The translations under genes were made by a program, and so were the position numbers. Below the pieces are notes generated by a model. The model was not told the origin of the DNA. It did no database searches and saw nothing but the letters and a program-made list of their open reading frames with translations. Shown one piece after another: positions 23,358 through 36,059 of a DNA stretch of 64,000 bases (its first letter is position 1; the number at the start of each line of letters is the position of its first letter). Origin of the DNA: Cycas panzhihuaensis (lineage: Eukaryota; Cycadophyta); the NCBI GenBank assembly GCA_023213395.1, contig CM041465.1:66843741-66907740 (forward strand). Direction: 5' to 3'.

Positions 23358-24203
23358 TGAAGAGAAAATATAATCGTAGAAGCAATGTAAAAATAGAACT
23401 TTAAACTATGTAAAGAACAAATAACATAAATAATCCAAGAACTCAATAAAGAATACTAGGAGATTTAGGCCTAAGCATAGACCTTTTATTAATATAAGCA
23501 ACTGCTAAGGAATTACATAGATGAATAAGCCCCAACTCTTTTCATCAACTCATCAAAGACTCATCCACAACCATGTTATGTGTGCCATTACATAAAAATA
23601 TATAAATACAATATTAGAAGATATCAACTTACAGTTTTACAATATAATAGGTATAAAGCATAGGTTGATAAGACCCCCATAAGACACCCAACCAAAATGG
23701 GGCTTAGGTATAACATTTATACCCATGTAACACTTGCAAAGTGTTTAACATATCTAATAATTTAATAAGTAAATACATCCATGATCAAGTAAATCAATAG
23801 GCTAGATTTTGGTGAAACATTTTCCTCCTTGACACATAAAGCTCTTACTTTGAGATAAATGTAGGATGTTGAGAGGTGACAACATTTTATAAGTTGAAGT
23901 CTCTAAAAATTTATAGAAGAAGGAATTGAGTGATGATTGTATAAATGATAAAAATATAAAAAGGAATACAAATAAGCTAAAATCTATCCAACTTAAGTTA
24001 AGAACAAACCTAGGTGAAGAGCACCATTAAAATACCTATCAAATAGATGGGGTTTAAAAGATAAACTACTATAAATATGTCTATAACTAGGGTGGGGCTT
24101 AAAACTTTCTTAAACGATGGTACTACTGGAGATGCCCATAAAGGGGCTTTGGTATAATGCCTATACCCATGTAACACTTGAAAAATGTTCAACATATCTA
24201 AAA
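23358..24203 (-). repeat. 3' LTR of copia 1 (left copy)
   Basis: Begins TGAAGAG and matches the right LTR start at 28307. It ends at ATATCTAAAA before a minus-strand purine tract (AAGTGGAAGAT, 24204-24214). A 58-bp segment occurs twice inside it (23699-23756 and 24143-24200), bracketing about 386 bp that the related copia 2 LTR lacks. Confidence 0.7.
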
Positions 24204-24329
24204 ATCTTCCACTTGTTGAATATTTTACAAGAAATTTATATAAATAACTACTTAATTCCAAAATCACAAATACCCATTATATTTCTACACCATCTAAATT
24301 TTTTTTGTGCTAAAAATCTTAGTCAATGA

Positions 24330-24880
24330 GCCTGTAACATTCTCTTATGTACCAATCTTCTACAAATCCACCTTATGATCTTGAACTATTTCTCTCATAA
24401 AATAGAACTACACATTAATATTCTTTGACCAAGTATGAAAAATAGGATCCATTGTTAGGTAGATTATATTTTGACTGTCACAATCTATCCTCATAACATC
24501 CTACTTAAAGCCAATATTTGTGCATAATCTCTGTAACTAAATTACTTCCTTATATGCATGAGTAGATACTATATACTCTACTTCTATATTAGAAAGTACC
24601 ACAACTTATTGTCTTTTACTCATCTAATTGACTGAACTACCACAAAGGGTAAAAACATACTAGCTTGTAGATCTTTTACTATCAAGATCTCTAGCCCAAC
24701 TAGCATCAACAAAACCTCTCAAGTTCACTCTACTCTCTATGGGATCCCCTTTATAGTAATTCTATAGTCTGATGTACCCCATAGATACTTGAAAACCTTT
24801 TTAATTACCACCTAATACTCCTTGCCTAGGTTTGATACATACCTGTTAACTGCTCCCAATACACAGGCAATATCTGGTTG
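24330..24880 (-). pseudogene. copia 1 RNase H and RT end
   Basis: The minus strand, read with stops, parallels the better preserved RNase H of copia 2: an STEVEY-like block, a helix resembling ACKEAIWL, a CDSQ box with catalytic Asp and a KHID ending. Upstream of it, frames around 24700-24880 match the segment joining RT to RNase H in copia elements. Assignment rests on co-linearity with copia 2 at 32247-32700. Confidence 0.6.
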
Positions 24881-25760
24881 AGTGCAAACTATCACATACA
24901 TCGGGCTACCAACAACACTAGTATAAGGGACAAATGCCATGCCTTTAACTTCTTGGTGAGTCTTTAGGTATTGTTTAATTGATAAATTGAAATCAATAAG
25001 AAGAGAAATATTAATTAGTTTACTATCCTACAACCTGAACTACTACAATATTATCTCAATGTATAGTTTTTGGCTAAGATAAATCTTTTTGTTTCTCCTA
25101 TCCCTTTTAATCTCAATGCCCAAAATAAAATTTTCAATACGAAGGTTCTTCATCTCAAAGTGAGATGCCAATTAGCCTTTCATAAGTTGGTTCATTTCTT
25201 TATTATTATCAACTAAAGGGATGTCATTAACATATAAAGCCAGAATAGCAAAATAATGACCAACCTACTTATAATAAACACAATTATTTGCATTATTATA
25301 TATAAAGCCATCCACTAATATATGTGAATCAAACTTCAGATACCACATCCTTGGTGACCATTTCAAGCTGTATAATGGGCTCTTTAACCTACACAGCATA
25401 TTCTCCTTCCTTGCATCTTTAAACCCTTCAAGCTACAACATATAAATTTCTTCCTCGAGGTCACCATGAAGAAATATAGTTTTCACATCCATTTGATCCA
25501 CCTCAAGGTCATAAGAAACTACTATAGCCAATAAAATTCTATCTGAAGAAACTTTTACAATAGGAGAAAATACCTAACTAATATCTATTCCCTTGACTTG
25601 GGAATAGCCCTTTACTACTAAGGGAGCCTTATACTTTTCCACAGTATTATCTGCCTGGAATGTCTTCTTGAAGATCCATTTGTTATGAATAGGTTTTCTT
25701 CCATTACGCAGATCCACTAAATCTTATGTGTTATTTTTGTCTAAGGCTATTATTTCTTCT
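24881..25760 (-). pseudogene. copia 1 reverse transcriptase
   Basis: The minus frame reads WIFKKTFQADN, KYKAPLV.KGYSQ, DLEVDQMDVKTIFLHGDLEEEIYM (motif A with catalytic Asp), and further left ILALYVNDIPL. This is the copia RT fold that copies the element RNA. Motif C, normally YVDD, reads YVND (25223-25234): the second catalytic Asp is Asn. Stops interrupt the frame in several places. The same substitution occurs in copia 2. Confidence 0.78.
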
Positions 25761-25949
25761 TGCATAGCCTTCATCTAGAGTTGGCTCTCTTTTGACTCTA
25801 GAGCCTCTTGAAAAGTACCTGGATCATCATCTGTAGTAGATAAAATAAGAGAGAAGTGATGAAAGCCTTTAGGAATATACCTATCAGGTTGCCTTCTCTC
25901 ACGAGTTCATCTCCACAAGATGTGGGGTTCTTGAGGTTGATATACCTCT

Positions 25950-27320
25950 ATAACTGGTTCTTCCTCTTCAACTAACTCATATTTTAATGCAAAATCTCCA
26001 TCCCTTACATTAAATTGTACCTTCTTAAAGTGTTCCTCCTTTAGTTCTTCATCTTGCTTTAGGGACTTAAACTCCTCTCTAAAGATAGCATCATAACTAT
26101 ATATAACCTTTTGTGTTTCAAGGATATAAATCTTATATCCTTTAATACCATTAGAATATCTAATGAAAATAGTCTTTTGTGCTTTGAAATCAAGCTTAGT
26201 CCTCTACTATTTAGGAATATACACAAAATCTTCACAACCAAAAACTCTAAGATGACCAAGAGATAGTTTCTTACCAGACAGCATTTCTTTAGGTGTTTTG
26301 TATACTAAGGCAATGTTTGATGGTCTATTTATCAAGTACCTACCAGTCATCATAACCTCAACCAATAATTTCTTCTCTAATCTAGCAATATTGAGCATAC
26401 TCCTTAGTCTCTCTAGCAAAATCCTATTCATCCTTTCAATAACTTTGTTTTTCTATAGCATATAATGAATTGTCTTTTGCCTTACTATCCCATACTACTT
26501 ACAGAATTGCTTAAACTCTTTTGAGTAAAACTCACCTCCATTATCAATCCTCAATACCTTGATCTACTTGTCACTCTGATTCTTGACGAAGGCCTTTAAT
26601 TCTTTGAATTTACTTAAGACTTTAGATTTTTGCTTAAGAAATTACAGCCATGTCTTTCTTGAGAAATCATCTATGAATGAGATAAAGTATTTTAACCCAC
26701 CCAATGAGGTACATCAACAGGTCTAAAAGCATCATTACACTCCAATTATAGAATACCCTTTGCTCTCTTTAAGCTTGAAGGAAAATTGACCCAATTCTAT
26801 TTTCCATACACACAATGCTCATAGAAATCAAAATCATAGGAGTTGTTAATTCTAGAGATAACTTCTACCATACCTTTGGAGAATAAATCATAGAGGGCTT
26901 TCTATCTAATATGGTCCAATCTCTTATGCTACAACATAGTTTTTCCAGCAAGTGATATTTGGTCTTGTCTACATTATTGCTACTTTCTATAATAACTGGA
27001 CTGCAACTTCCAGCACATAACATATTTGCATCAAGCTTGTATAGTGTTCTAAATTAGACCCCTATTGCTAATACCAACACTCCTTAAACCATTCTACAAT
27101 TGTCATTATTGAAAATTACTTCTATTCTTGTATCATCCAATTGACTAACAGATAATAGACTTATAGTTAAACTAGGAATATGGCTCACATTAAGAATAGT
27201 TTTAATCCTTCCATTCTAAAATCAAACCTTCACCCTTCCACGACCCACAATTTTATGTGCGTAATGATCCCCAAGAAATACTTCACCTTTATCAATACTT
27301 ATATATTTGTAAAACTAATC
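25950..27320 (-). pseudogene. copia 1 integrase
   Basis: In the minus direction the region contains the copia integrase core: LRIDNGGEFYSKEF (second catalytic Asp), then KVIERMNRILLERLRSML (catalytic Glu in ERMNR), YLINRPSNIALVYKTP, and HLRVFGCEDFVYIPK, after which comes the usual KGY-type tail around 26059-26200. The segment 26207-26431 is open without a stop. The N-terminal zinc-binding part near 26900-27050 is poorly preserved. Confidence 0.75.
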
Positions 27321-27540
27321 CCTATGGGGAGTAACATGAAGTGAAGTACTAGAGTCAATTAACCAAGACTTAACATTTGGCAACTTAGTTAAAGTTATCA
27401 AATAAACATCGCCATCAACTTCATCAAAGGCTTTTGCTATCATGGAAGAAGTAGCTTCATGTGACTTTCCCTTGTCAACTTTGAATTAACATTGGCTCTT
27501 CATATGGCCAACCTCTCCACATCTCCAACATACTAAGGGG
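27321..27540 (-). pseudogene. copia 1 protease start and Gag zinc knuckle
   Basis: The knuckle CWRCGEVGHMKSQC at about 27489-27530 is a perfect CX2CX4HX4C motif, which binds the element RNA in Gag. Further along, SWLIDSSTSLHVTP (around 27335-27375) is the copia protease active-site block; the catalytic Asp is kept but the Gly of DSG is Ser. Confidence 0.75.
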
Positions 27541-27599
27541 CCTCTGCCTGGAAATTTAGATTTTCCTCTAGATTTTAGTCAATTATTCTTAAGCTTTTG

Positions 27600-28260
27600 T
27601 TGGTCATAATCTAATGTTCAAACTCTCACCACTAATGCTTCTTTTGAATAATTCTCAAAAGATTTTTGTTTTATCTCTTCTGACAATAGAGCAGCAATAA
27701 TATCATCAAATTTTAGAGTGGGAGTAGCCATGGTGCTAATCATTATCACAAGATTATCCCAGGAATTAGAAAGCAAATGTAATAGGATAATACACTTATC
27801 TTCTTCATATATTATTATCCCAACTGAAATAAGTTGGCTCATCATGGTGTTAAATGTAGTGAGATGATATGCAACTACATCTCTATCACTCATCTTAAGC
27901 GAATATAGTTTTTTTTAAAGAAATAGCTTATTAACTAAGGACTTAGTCTAATACAAAGCTTTTAGCTTTCTCCATAGATCTTTAGCCATAAAGTCTATGA
28001 CAATATTTAATAATGCCATGTCTGAAAGGCATAACCTTATCGAACCGATTATTTTTTTATCAAGCTTCTTTGAGTTTTCATCACCCATAGTTACAAGCTT
28101 TATTACTACTATAATGATCTACTAATCCTTATCAGTGAGGATATCTTCCATCTTTAGCTTCTATAACTTAAAGTTCTAGTTATTGAACTTTTCAATCTCC
28201 ATCTTTATAATGCTTGCCACGATCATTGCACTCAAGTTCACCAAACAAGACCCCTACTTG
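27600..28260 (-). pseudogene. copia 1 gag
   Basis: The minus frame at 27618-27893 is open and reads AYHLTTFNTMMSQL, then IILLHLLSNSWDNLV and LKFDDIIAALLSEEIKQKS, matching the UBN2/Ty1-copia gag domain that forms the particle shell. The N-terminal part (27900-28260) is degraded by frame changes. Confidence 0.75.
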
Positions 28261-28284
28261 CCAAATGGCTTTCCATAGAACTAA

Positions 28285-28303
28285 AACCCTTAACTCTGAT
28301 ACT
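28285..28303 (-). other. Primer-binding site of copia 1
   Basis: The minus strand reads AGTATCAGAGTTAAGGG just inside the right LTR, close to the TGGTATCAGAGC used by initiator-Met tRNA in plant copia elements. It fixes the element's orientation. Confidence 0.75.
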
Positions 28304-28306
28304 AAA

Positions 28307-29195
28307 TGAAGAGAAAATATAACTGTAGAAGTAATGTGATAATAGAACTTTAAACTATGCAAAGAATAAATAACATAAAAAAGCCAAGTACTTAATAAAA
28401 AATACCAAGAGATTTAGGTCTAAGCATAGATCTTTTATTAATCTAAGAAATAACTAAAGAGTTATAAAGATAAATAAACCCCAACTCTTCTCATCAACTC
28501 ATCAAAGACTCATCCACAACCGTGTTACATGTGATATTACATAAGAATATATAAATACTACATTATAAGATACCACCTTGGAGTTTTATAATACAATGGG
28601 CATAAACCACATGCTAGTAAAGATCACCATAAGATAGCTAAAAAAAAATTTCGGGCGTGCCCACCACTGAACTCCCACCTGGAGGACTATTGGCCAGCCA
28701 TACCCCCCAATTGGTGGCCCTATAACGGGCCCTCAGACCTCAAAAAGAGGCTCAGGTGTAATATATATACCCATGTAACACTTAGAAAGTATTCAATATA
28801 TCTAATAATTTAATAAGCAAATGCATCCATGATCAAGTAAATTAATTGACTAGATTTTGGTGAAATATTTATCCCCTGACACCTAAAACTCTTACTTTGA
28901 GATAGAAGCACGATGCTGAGAGGTGGCAATGTTTCATAAGTTGAAGTCTATCAAAATTTATAGAAAAAGAAATTGAGTAATGATTGTATAAATAATGAAA
29001 ATATAAAAGGGAATATAAATAATCTAAAAGCTATCCAAGTTAAGTTAAGAATAAACCTTAACTTCATTACAATACTAGGTGAAGAGTGCCATGAAAATGC
29101 CTATCAAATAGATAAGGTTTAAATAATAAATTACTACAAAGATGTTGATAACTAGGATGGGGATTAAAACTTTCTCAAATGATGGTACTTCTGGA
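28307..29195 (-). repeat. 5' LTR of copia 1 (right copy, incomplete end)
   Basis: Matches the left LTR from TGAAGAG to the GATGGTACTTCTGGAGAT segment near 29180-29195, then diverges; the final part including the second 58-bp repeat copy is absent. It carries a GC-rich block at about 28645-28745 that the left LTR does not have. Confidence 0.65.
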
Positions 29196-29917
29196 GATTC
29201 ATGTAAACTTCATGGGGCTTAAGAACCAAGTGATCATGGTTTTACCTTGTTAACCATACTTTAGGGGCAAGGCTCTTTTTGCCAAAGTATAAAGGATAAA
29301 CTACCATAATTTACAAGCTCATTAATAGGTGATATTTCATAGCTTGATTATTATACTTTAGGCTTATTAACAATCAGGTTTCTCTATTTATTAGATCCAT
29401 ATGTATGGTTCATATGTTTTCTATTTAATGCTAAAGTATTAGATTATAACTTTCTCTAACCTTTTATTCTTTTAAGATTATATAGATTGTAGAATTAAAT
29501 ATGCTTAGAATCTAACTATTTTCTATCCTTATCATATCATATTATGATAATAGTTTAATTTTCTTCTAGTGGGATTATTAGAAAGATTTGCTCAGAATTA
29601 CATTACTCTAGGCTGAAGATTCTGCCCTATAAGTTAGCTCTTAATGTATAATTGATGATTCATCCCTTTAACTTTAGAATTTGACATAATTATTTTCTCT
29701 TTTTTTCTAATTTGTATGATTATTATTTTATTTATTTATTTATTAGGATTTAATTCATGGACACATTTAACATTTTTATGACCTTATGAACTGCTTGAGT
29801 AATTAGTTAAATTATATCTTTTTAAAATTGGGTTTAATTTTCAACCATCTCTTTAATGTTCATTAAGTTTATAATGGTATATGTTATTAGAATTTATAAC
29901 TTCACTTTGATACTATA
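29196..29917. other. AT-rich spacer
   Basis: No coding domain is recognised. The last bases (about 29890-29915) read on the minus strand as a degraded primer site (AGTATCAAAGTGAAG) belonging to the LTR that follows. Confidence 0.45.
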
Positions 29918-30374
29918 TGGGAAAATAGAGTATTTATGCAGTAGAATATTAATAATATGAATTAATTAAATAACATTATAAGGAATATATGTGCAATAAT
30001 AATATGTGAAGTAAAGATAACATCACCACAAGATCAAGTATTTATAATATGCATTTATCACAAGAGATAGATACTAGATATGTCATAGAAAACCTAATGT
30101 AATAAAATCTATAGGAGAAGGTTGGAGTCTTTATGGGAGCTTTACTTATAGTATTAATAAGATTACATCTCTAGATAATCTCTTAAACTTTCTCAAGTTT
30201 TCAAGTGATGTGTGTACATATTTATAATACGTTTACCAAATGAATAACTAATTATATATATGAGCCTTCTTAACAACTAATAACATTTGTACATTAATAG
30301 ATGAGTTATCACATCTCTCAATATATATAAGTGGTATTTAATAATAACAATAAATATTATCTAAGTATTTAACA
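29918..30374 (-). repeat. LTR of family C, copy 1
   Basis: Matches 39104-39575 over most of its length, starting TGGGAAAATAGA and ending near TTTAACA. A primer-site-like sequence lies on its left in both copies, so each copy looks like a 5' LTR of a minus-strand copia-type element. The two internal sides do not match each other beyond about 25 bases. Confidence 0.65.
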
Positions 30375-31498
30375 TTGTGTTTTTAATCTTTCTTCCTTGG
30401 TCTTTAATATGTATGCTAGATCTTAGAACCTATAGAATAACCTATATCAACTATATCATCTATAATCTATATCATTACCTATAACTTAAAAAAAAAAATT
30501 ATGTCTGTCATGTTTGTCTCTTATAAGTAACCCATAAAAAACTATAGTTATTTGTGTAACTTAGTGACTAATTATAAAAAACCAACTTGTAGAAATTTAT
30601 AAATTAATTAATCATCAAATAACTAAATGTCATGACTTCAATATCATGTGTTTATAAAGTTTCTTTTACAACTTTATATCTTCACATATATATTTATAAT
30701 CATCAAACATTTATCATCTCAATCGTCATCTTGACAAACAAATTTATTATAGAGTCTAGGTAAAACAACAACCATCTATTAAAATGCATAAGTAACTAAT
30801 CTTTGTAATTACTAGTTCTCTAGGTAATTATTTTAAGAGCATGGTTCATCAACTCTGAAAATGCCATTACAAGAGTAACATAATCTTGTCTCTTATATAT
30901 GAGTAAAATAACATAGTTTGCCGTGTTATATAAGAGTAACTTGTGAATAGGTGGAATTCATAAAACTCATTAAATAACTATATCAAACTATTTTAATTTA
31001 GGTCCTTCATTAAATGTAATAAGTGGTATTCATCATAACCTCATAAATTATCAATAATATCAATAAAACCATGTGATTGATTTATTTGTTTAGTGAGAGT
31101 TGCAGTCACTAAACCAATATTTAAAAAATACTAAGGGGGAATAAATCATATCCAACATAAATCTATACCAATATTAATTTTCCAACAAAATGCATCATAT
31201 AATACTAGTTTTTAAGTTTAAAACTATCATAAATGAGCTGTTTTTATCAAAAATTAAATAAAACTATGTTTTTATTTCATCCAAATTTAGAAAAAATATC
31301 ATCATCATATTAAGAACCTTAAAATGCTATAGGATATATGAAAATAAATCTAAAAGAGGTTATGAAATGTTTTTTTTATTAAGTCAAAAATATTTAGATC
31401 AAATTTACTCATTAAAATATTCTACTTCTTATTTTTAAAATACGTTATGTGACCACTCATTTTGACTATCTCAATTTTCTTTTTCTAATGCAAGTAAT
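30375..31498. other. AT-rich spacer, nothing recognised
   Basis: Both strands are full of stops. No repeat pair with the rest of the window was noticed. Confidence 0.4.
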
Positions 31499-32043
31499 TG
31501 AAGAGGAAAAAATATAATTGTGAAAGCAATATTAATGGAACTTTAACCATGTAAAAAATAAATAACATAAATAAACCAAGCATATAACAAAGAACACTAT
31601 GAGATTCATGTCTAAGCATAGATCTTTTGTTAATTTAAGAAAAAGCTAAAGAATTACAAAAAAGAAATCCCAACTCACCTTATCAACTTATCCATTCTAT
31701 ATACTCTACAAAAAAATATCAAATTTAGGTTATATAAAGAATGTCATAAGAAGGTAGAAGACTTGAAATGTTAGATCTAGGATCTTTATGATGAACAAAC
31801 CTAATTCTCTTTTCTATTTGAACCCTAAAATTTACTTTGCGATCTTTTACCTCTAAACCCCTACTTTTTAGAGGGGAGGGGAGACATCTCCTCCCCCTTA
31901 TAGCTCCCTACCAAAGGGGGTTGTTACTCTTCCTAGATCCCCTTGTAAGGAGTTTAGAGGGGTAAACCATACAAAAGTAAGGACCAAAACTTTAACCTCC
32001 TTATAAATATATAATAGTTGTAAAGTGTTCAACATATCTAACA
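31499..32043 (-). repeat. 3' LTR of copia 2 (left copy)
   Basis: 545 bp, TGAAGAGG to ATATCTAACA. It is followed by ATCTCCTACTT (32044-32054), which on the minus strand is the purine tract AAGTAGGAGAT. Confidence 0.8.
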
Positions 32044-32246
32044 ATCTCCTACTTGTTGAATAATTTACAAGAAACCTATACACACAACTATTTAATTCCA
32101 CTATCATAAATACCCATTGTCTTTCTATACCATTTAAATTCTTTTATGCTAATAAGCTTGGTTAATGAGTCTACAACATTCTCTTATATAGTAATATTTT
32201 ATAAGTCCACCTTGTGATCTTGAAATATTTCTTTCACAAAAGGGAG

Positions 32247-32700
32247 TTACACATCAATATGCTTCAACTGAGAATGAAAAGTGGGCTTTTTCACTAGATA
32301 GATTACACTTTGACTATCACAATCTATCTTCATAGCATCTTGCTCAAAGCAAACATCTTTGCATAATTTCCATAACCAAACTGCTTTCTTGCATGCATGA
32401 ATAGTTGTCACATACTCTACTTCTGTGCTAGAAAGTGCCACAACTTATCTTTTACTCATCCAACTAACTGCTCCACTATAAAAGATAAAAACATACCTAC
32501 TTGTAGATCTTCTATTGTTAAGATCTCTAGCCCAATTAGTATGAGTAGAACCTCTCAAGTTCACTTTTCTACTCTCTATGGGATCTCCTTTACAGTAAAT
32601 TCCATAGTCTGATATACCCTATAGATACTTGAAAATACTTTTCACAACTACCCAATGCTCCCTACCTAGGTTTAACATATACCTACTAACTACTCCCACT
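32247..32700 (-). pseudogene. copia 2 RNase H
   Basis: An open minus frame at 32247-32441 reads ALSSTEVEYVTTIHACKKA, WLWKL, IDCDSQSVIYLVKKPTFHS and KHIDV. This is the C-terminal half of copia RNase H, with the EVEY Glu and the CDSQ Asp retained. The N-terminal DAD box lies further right (about 32500-32600) and is degraded. RNase H removes the RNA template during reverse transcription. Confidence 0.8.
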
Positions 32701-33570
32701 ACATAGGTAATGTCAAGTCGAGTGTAAACCATTGCATACATCAGGCTACCAACAACATTAGCATAAGGGACAAGTGCTATGTCTTGAACTTCTTGGTGAG
32801 TCTTTGCATATTGTTCTACTGATAATTTTAAACTAATAAGAAGAGGAACATTGACTAGTTTACTATCTTACAACTTGAACCGCTATAATATTATCTCAAT
32901 GTATCATCCTCGATTAGGCTAAATCTTATTGTTTATCCTATTCTTTTTAATCTCAATACCCAAAATAAAATGTATAACACCAAGGTCCTTCATCCCAAAA
33001 TAAAATAAAATGTATACCAACTAAAAGTATGTCATTAACGTATAAAACTAACATAACAAAACGATCACTAATCTATTTATGATAGACACAATGATCTTCT
33101 TTACTACGCACAAAGCCATATACTAACATATGTAAATCAAACTTCTAATACCACATCCTTGATGATTGTTTCAATCCATATAATATCTTCTTCAACCTAC
33201 ACACCATATTCTCATTCTCTATAGCTTCAAAACCTTCAATGTGTAACATATAAATTTCTTCCTTAACGTCATCATGAACAAATGTAGTCTTCACATCTAT
33301 TTGATCCACCTCAAGGTCATAAGAAGTTGCTACAGCTAATAAAAATTAAATTGAAGCTATTTTTATAATAGGAGAAAATACCTCATCAAAATCTATTCCT
33401 TTACCCTAGGAATAACCCTTTGCTACTAAGCGAGTCTTGTACTTTTTAATAGTACCATCTGCCTAAAATTTCTTCTTAAAAATCCACTTGTTATAAATAG
33501 GTTTTTTGCCATCAAGCAAATCCACCAAATCCCATGTGTTATTTTTATCCAAGACCATTATTTCTTCTTC
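32701..33570 (-). pseudogene. copia 2 reverse transcriptase
   Basis: Co-linear with copia 1 RT. The minus strand carries a degraded motif A segment around 33270-33330 and LVLYVNDILLVG at about 33031-33045, where motif C reads YVND instead of YVDD. There are many stops and small indels. Confidence 0.72.
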
Positions 33571-33799
33571 CATAGCCTCCATCTAGAGTTAACTCTTTTT
33601 TGACTCTAAAGCCTCTCAAAAAATACTCAGATCATCATTTGTAGCAGATAAAATAAAGGAGGAACAACAAAAGTCTTTATAAATATACTTATTAGGCTAT
33701 CTTTTCTCATGAGTTAATCTCATCAAGATGTAAGGTTCTTGAGGTTAAGCTCTCTTTACAGTTGGGTCTTTATCTTCAGCTGACTCATATTCTTATGAA

Positions 33800-35060
33800 G
33801 AATCTTTATCTCTTATCTCAAACTATACCTTCTTAGAGTTTTCCTCCTTTAGTTCATCCTTCTTTAGAGACTTGAAGTCCTCTTTAAAGACAACATTATA
33901 GCTATATACAACTTTCTATGTTTCAAGGTTAGAAATTATATACTCCTTAACATCATCACTATAGCTAACAAAAATAGTCTTTTATGCTTTGAAATCAAGC
34001 TTAGTCCTCCACTATTTAGGAACATGCACAAAAGTTTTATAACCAAAAACTCTAAGATGACTAAGAGATGATTTCTTGCTAGAATTCATTTCTTTAGGTG
34101 TTTTCTACATTAAGGTAGTTTTTTATGATCTATTTATCATGTAGCTTACAATCATCACAATCTTAGCTTAGAATTTCTTCACTAATCTAGTAGCATTGAG
34201 CATACTCCTTGATTTCTCCAGTAAGGTCATTTTCATCCTTTTAACAACTATATTTTGTTGTGGCATATAGGGAATTATCTTTTGCCTTATTATTCCATAT
34301 TACTTATAAAACTATTGAAACTCCTTTGAGCAAAATTCACCTCCATTATTAGTCCTTAGTAACATAATCTGCTTGCCACTTTGATTCTCGACTAAGGCCT
34401 TTAATTCTTTGAATTTATTGAAGACCTTAGATTTCTCCCTGAGAAAATATAGCTATGTCTTTCTTGAGAAATCATCTATGAATGAGACAAAATTTATACC
34501 CACCCAATGAGGGTACATCGATAGGTCCAAAAACATCATTGTATACCAATTGTAGAATACCCTTTGCTCTCTTCGAGCTTGAAGGAAAATTGACCCAATT
34601 CTATTTGCCATATATATAATGCTCACAGAAATAAAAATTAAAGGAGTCAATAATTTGAGAGATGTCTTCTACCATTCCTTTGGAGAATAAATCATAAAGG
34701 CCTTTCTCTCTAATATGGCTCAATATTTGATGTCACAACATAATTTTACCAGTAACCGATATTTGGGTCTTATCTATAATACCTAGACTATAACTATCAG
34801 TATATACTGTGCTCACATCAAGCTTATATAATGTTTCAAATCAAATCCCTCTTGTTAACACTAATCATTTTTATACTATTATAAAACCATCTTATTGAAA
34901 ATCACTTGTGTTCCTATAACACCTAATTGATTGACAGATATAAGACTCATAGATAAACTAGGAATATTTCTCACATCAAGGATTATTTTAACCCTTCCAT
35001 CCCCAAATTGAATTTTTATCCTTCTATAACCTACAATTTTATATGGGTAGTGATCCCTAA
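33800..35060 (-). pseudogene. copia 2 integrase
   Basis: The open minus frame 34453-34650 ends in HWVGINFVSFIDDFSRKTW, the standard segment just after the first catalytic Asp of copia integrase. Further left, sequence co-linear with copia 1 gives the NGGE block and the HLRVFGC segment in decayed form (about 34020-34380). Confidence 0.75.
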
Positions 35061-35310
35061 GAAATACTTCACCTCCATCAATACTTGTATATTTACAAAA
35101 TCACTCTCTATAGGGAGTATTATGAAGCAAATCATTAGAGTAAATTAACCAAGACTCAATATTTGATAACTTACATGATGTTGCTAAATAAACATTACCA
35201 TTATATTCATCGAAGACATTTACTATAGTGGAAGAAATAGCTTGAGGTGACTTTTGACTCGACACAAACTCTTCATATGGCCATCCTTCCTACATCTCCA
35301 ACATACCAAT
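35061..35310 (-). pseudogene. copia 2 protease start and Gag zinc knuckle
   Basis: The zinc knuckle CWRCRKDGHMKSLC (35262-35305) keeps all four ligands. The protease block reads SWLIYSNDLLHNTP, so the catalytic Asp has become Tyr and the following Ser-Gly is also changed. Confidence 0.72.
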
Positions 35311-35390
35311 GAGCTTCTACCTAAAGATTTAGATTTTTGTCTCAATTTTGGCCATTTGTTCTTAGGGTTTTATTAGTCGTGATCCATCAT

Positions 35391-36000
35391 TCAACCTCTC
35401 ACTGATAATGCTTCTTCTAAATGATCCTCAGAAGACTTTTTCCTTGTCTCTTCTAATAGAAGAGTAGTAACAACATCACCAAATTTCAGGGTGGGAGTAA
35501 TTGTACTGCTAATTATCATCACAAGATTATCGTAGGATTTAGTAAGTGAATATAATAGGGTAACATACTTATCTTCTTTAGACATTGATATCCTGATTGA
35601 AGAATGTTGGCTCACCATGGTGTTAAATATAGTGAGATGATCTACAACTATATCTTAATCATTCATCCTGAGTGAGTATAACATTTTTCAAAGAAATAGC
35701 TTATTAACAAAGGACTTGGTCTAATACAAAACCCCTAACTTTATCTATAAATCGTTGGTCATAGGCTCTGTAGTAACATGTAATAATACCATGTCTGAAA
35801 GGCATAACCTTATCAAACTGATTATTTTTTTTATCAAGCTTCATGCAATCTTCATCACCTATAGCCATAGGCTTTGTTCCTACTACAACAATCCACTAAC
35901 CCTTCTTGACGAGAATATCTTCCATCTTTAGCTTACATATCTTAAAATTTTGGCCATTAAACTTTTTAATCTCTATCTTTGTAATGCTTACCATAATCTT
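35391..36000 (-). pseudogene. copia 2 gag
   Basis: The open minus frame 35391-35618 reads VTLLYSLTKSYDNLVMIIS, then LKFGDVVTTLLLEETRKKSSE, matching the UBN2 gag domain and the copia 1 gag at 27618-27893. The N-terminal part is broken. Confidence 0.75.
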
Positions 36001-36059
36001 CACACTCAAGTTTACTGAACAAAGATCTCACTTACTAGATAGCTTCTCATAAAACTAAA

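Larger units (their letters stand above)
23358..29195 (-). mobile_element. Ty1/copia retrotransposon 1
   Basis: A minus-strand copia element with LTRs at both ends, a primer site beside the right LTR, a purine tract beside the left LTR, and gag, protease, integrase, RT and RNase H remnants in copia order between them. It belongs to the same family as the element at 31499-36854, shown by matching non-coding and coding stretches throughout. All genes carry stops or frame changes. The distal end of the right LTR is missing or diverged, so its right border is approximate and no target duplication was confirmed. Confidence 0.8.

Noticed and set aside
28636-28745. GC-rich block as a host gene exon
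   Set aside because: It lies inside the LTR and has stops in the frames checked; treated as an LTR insertion or deletion difference.
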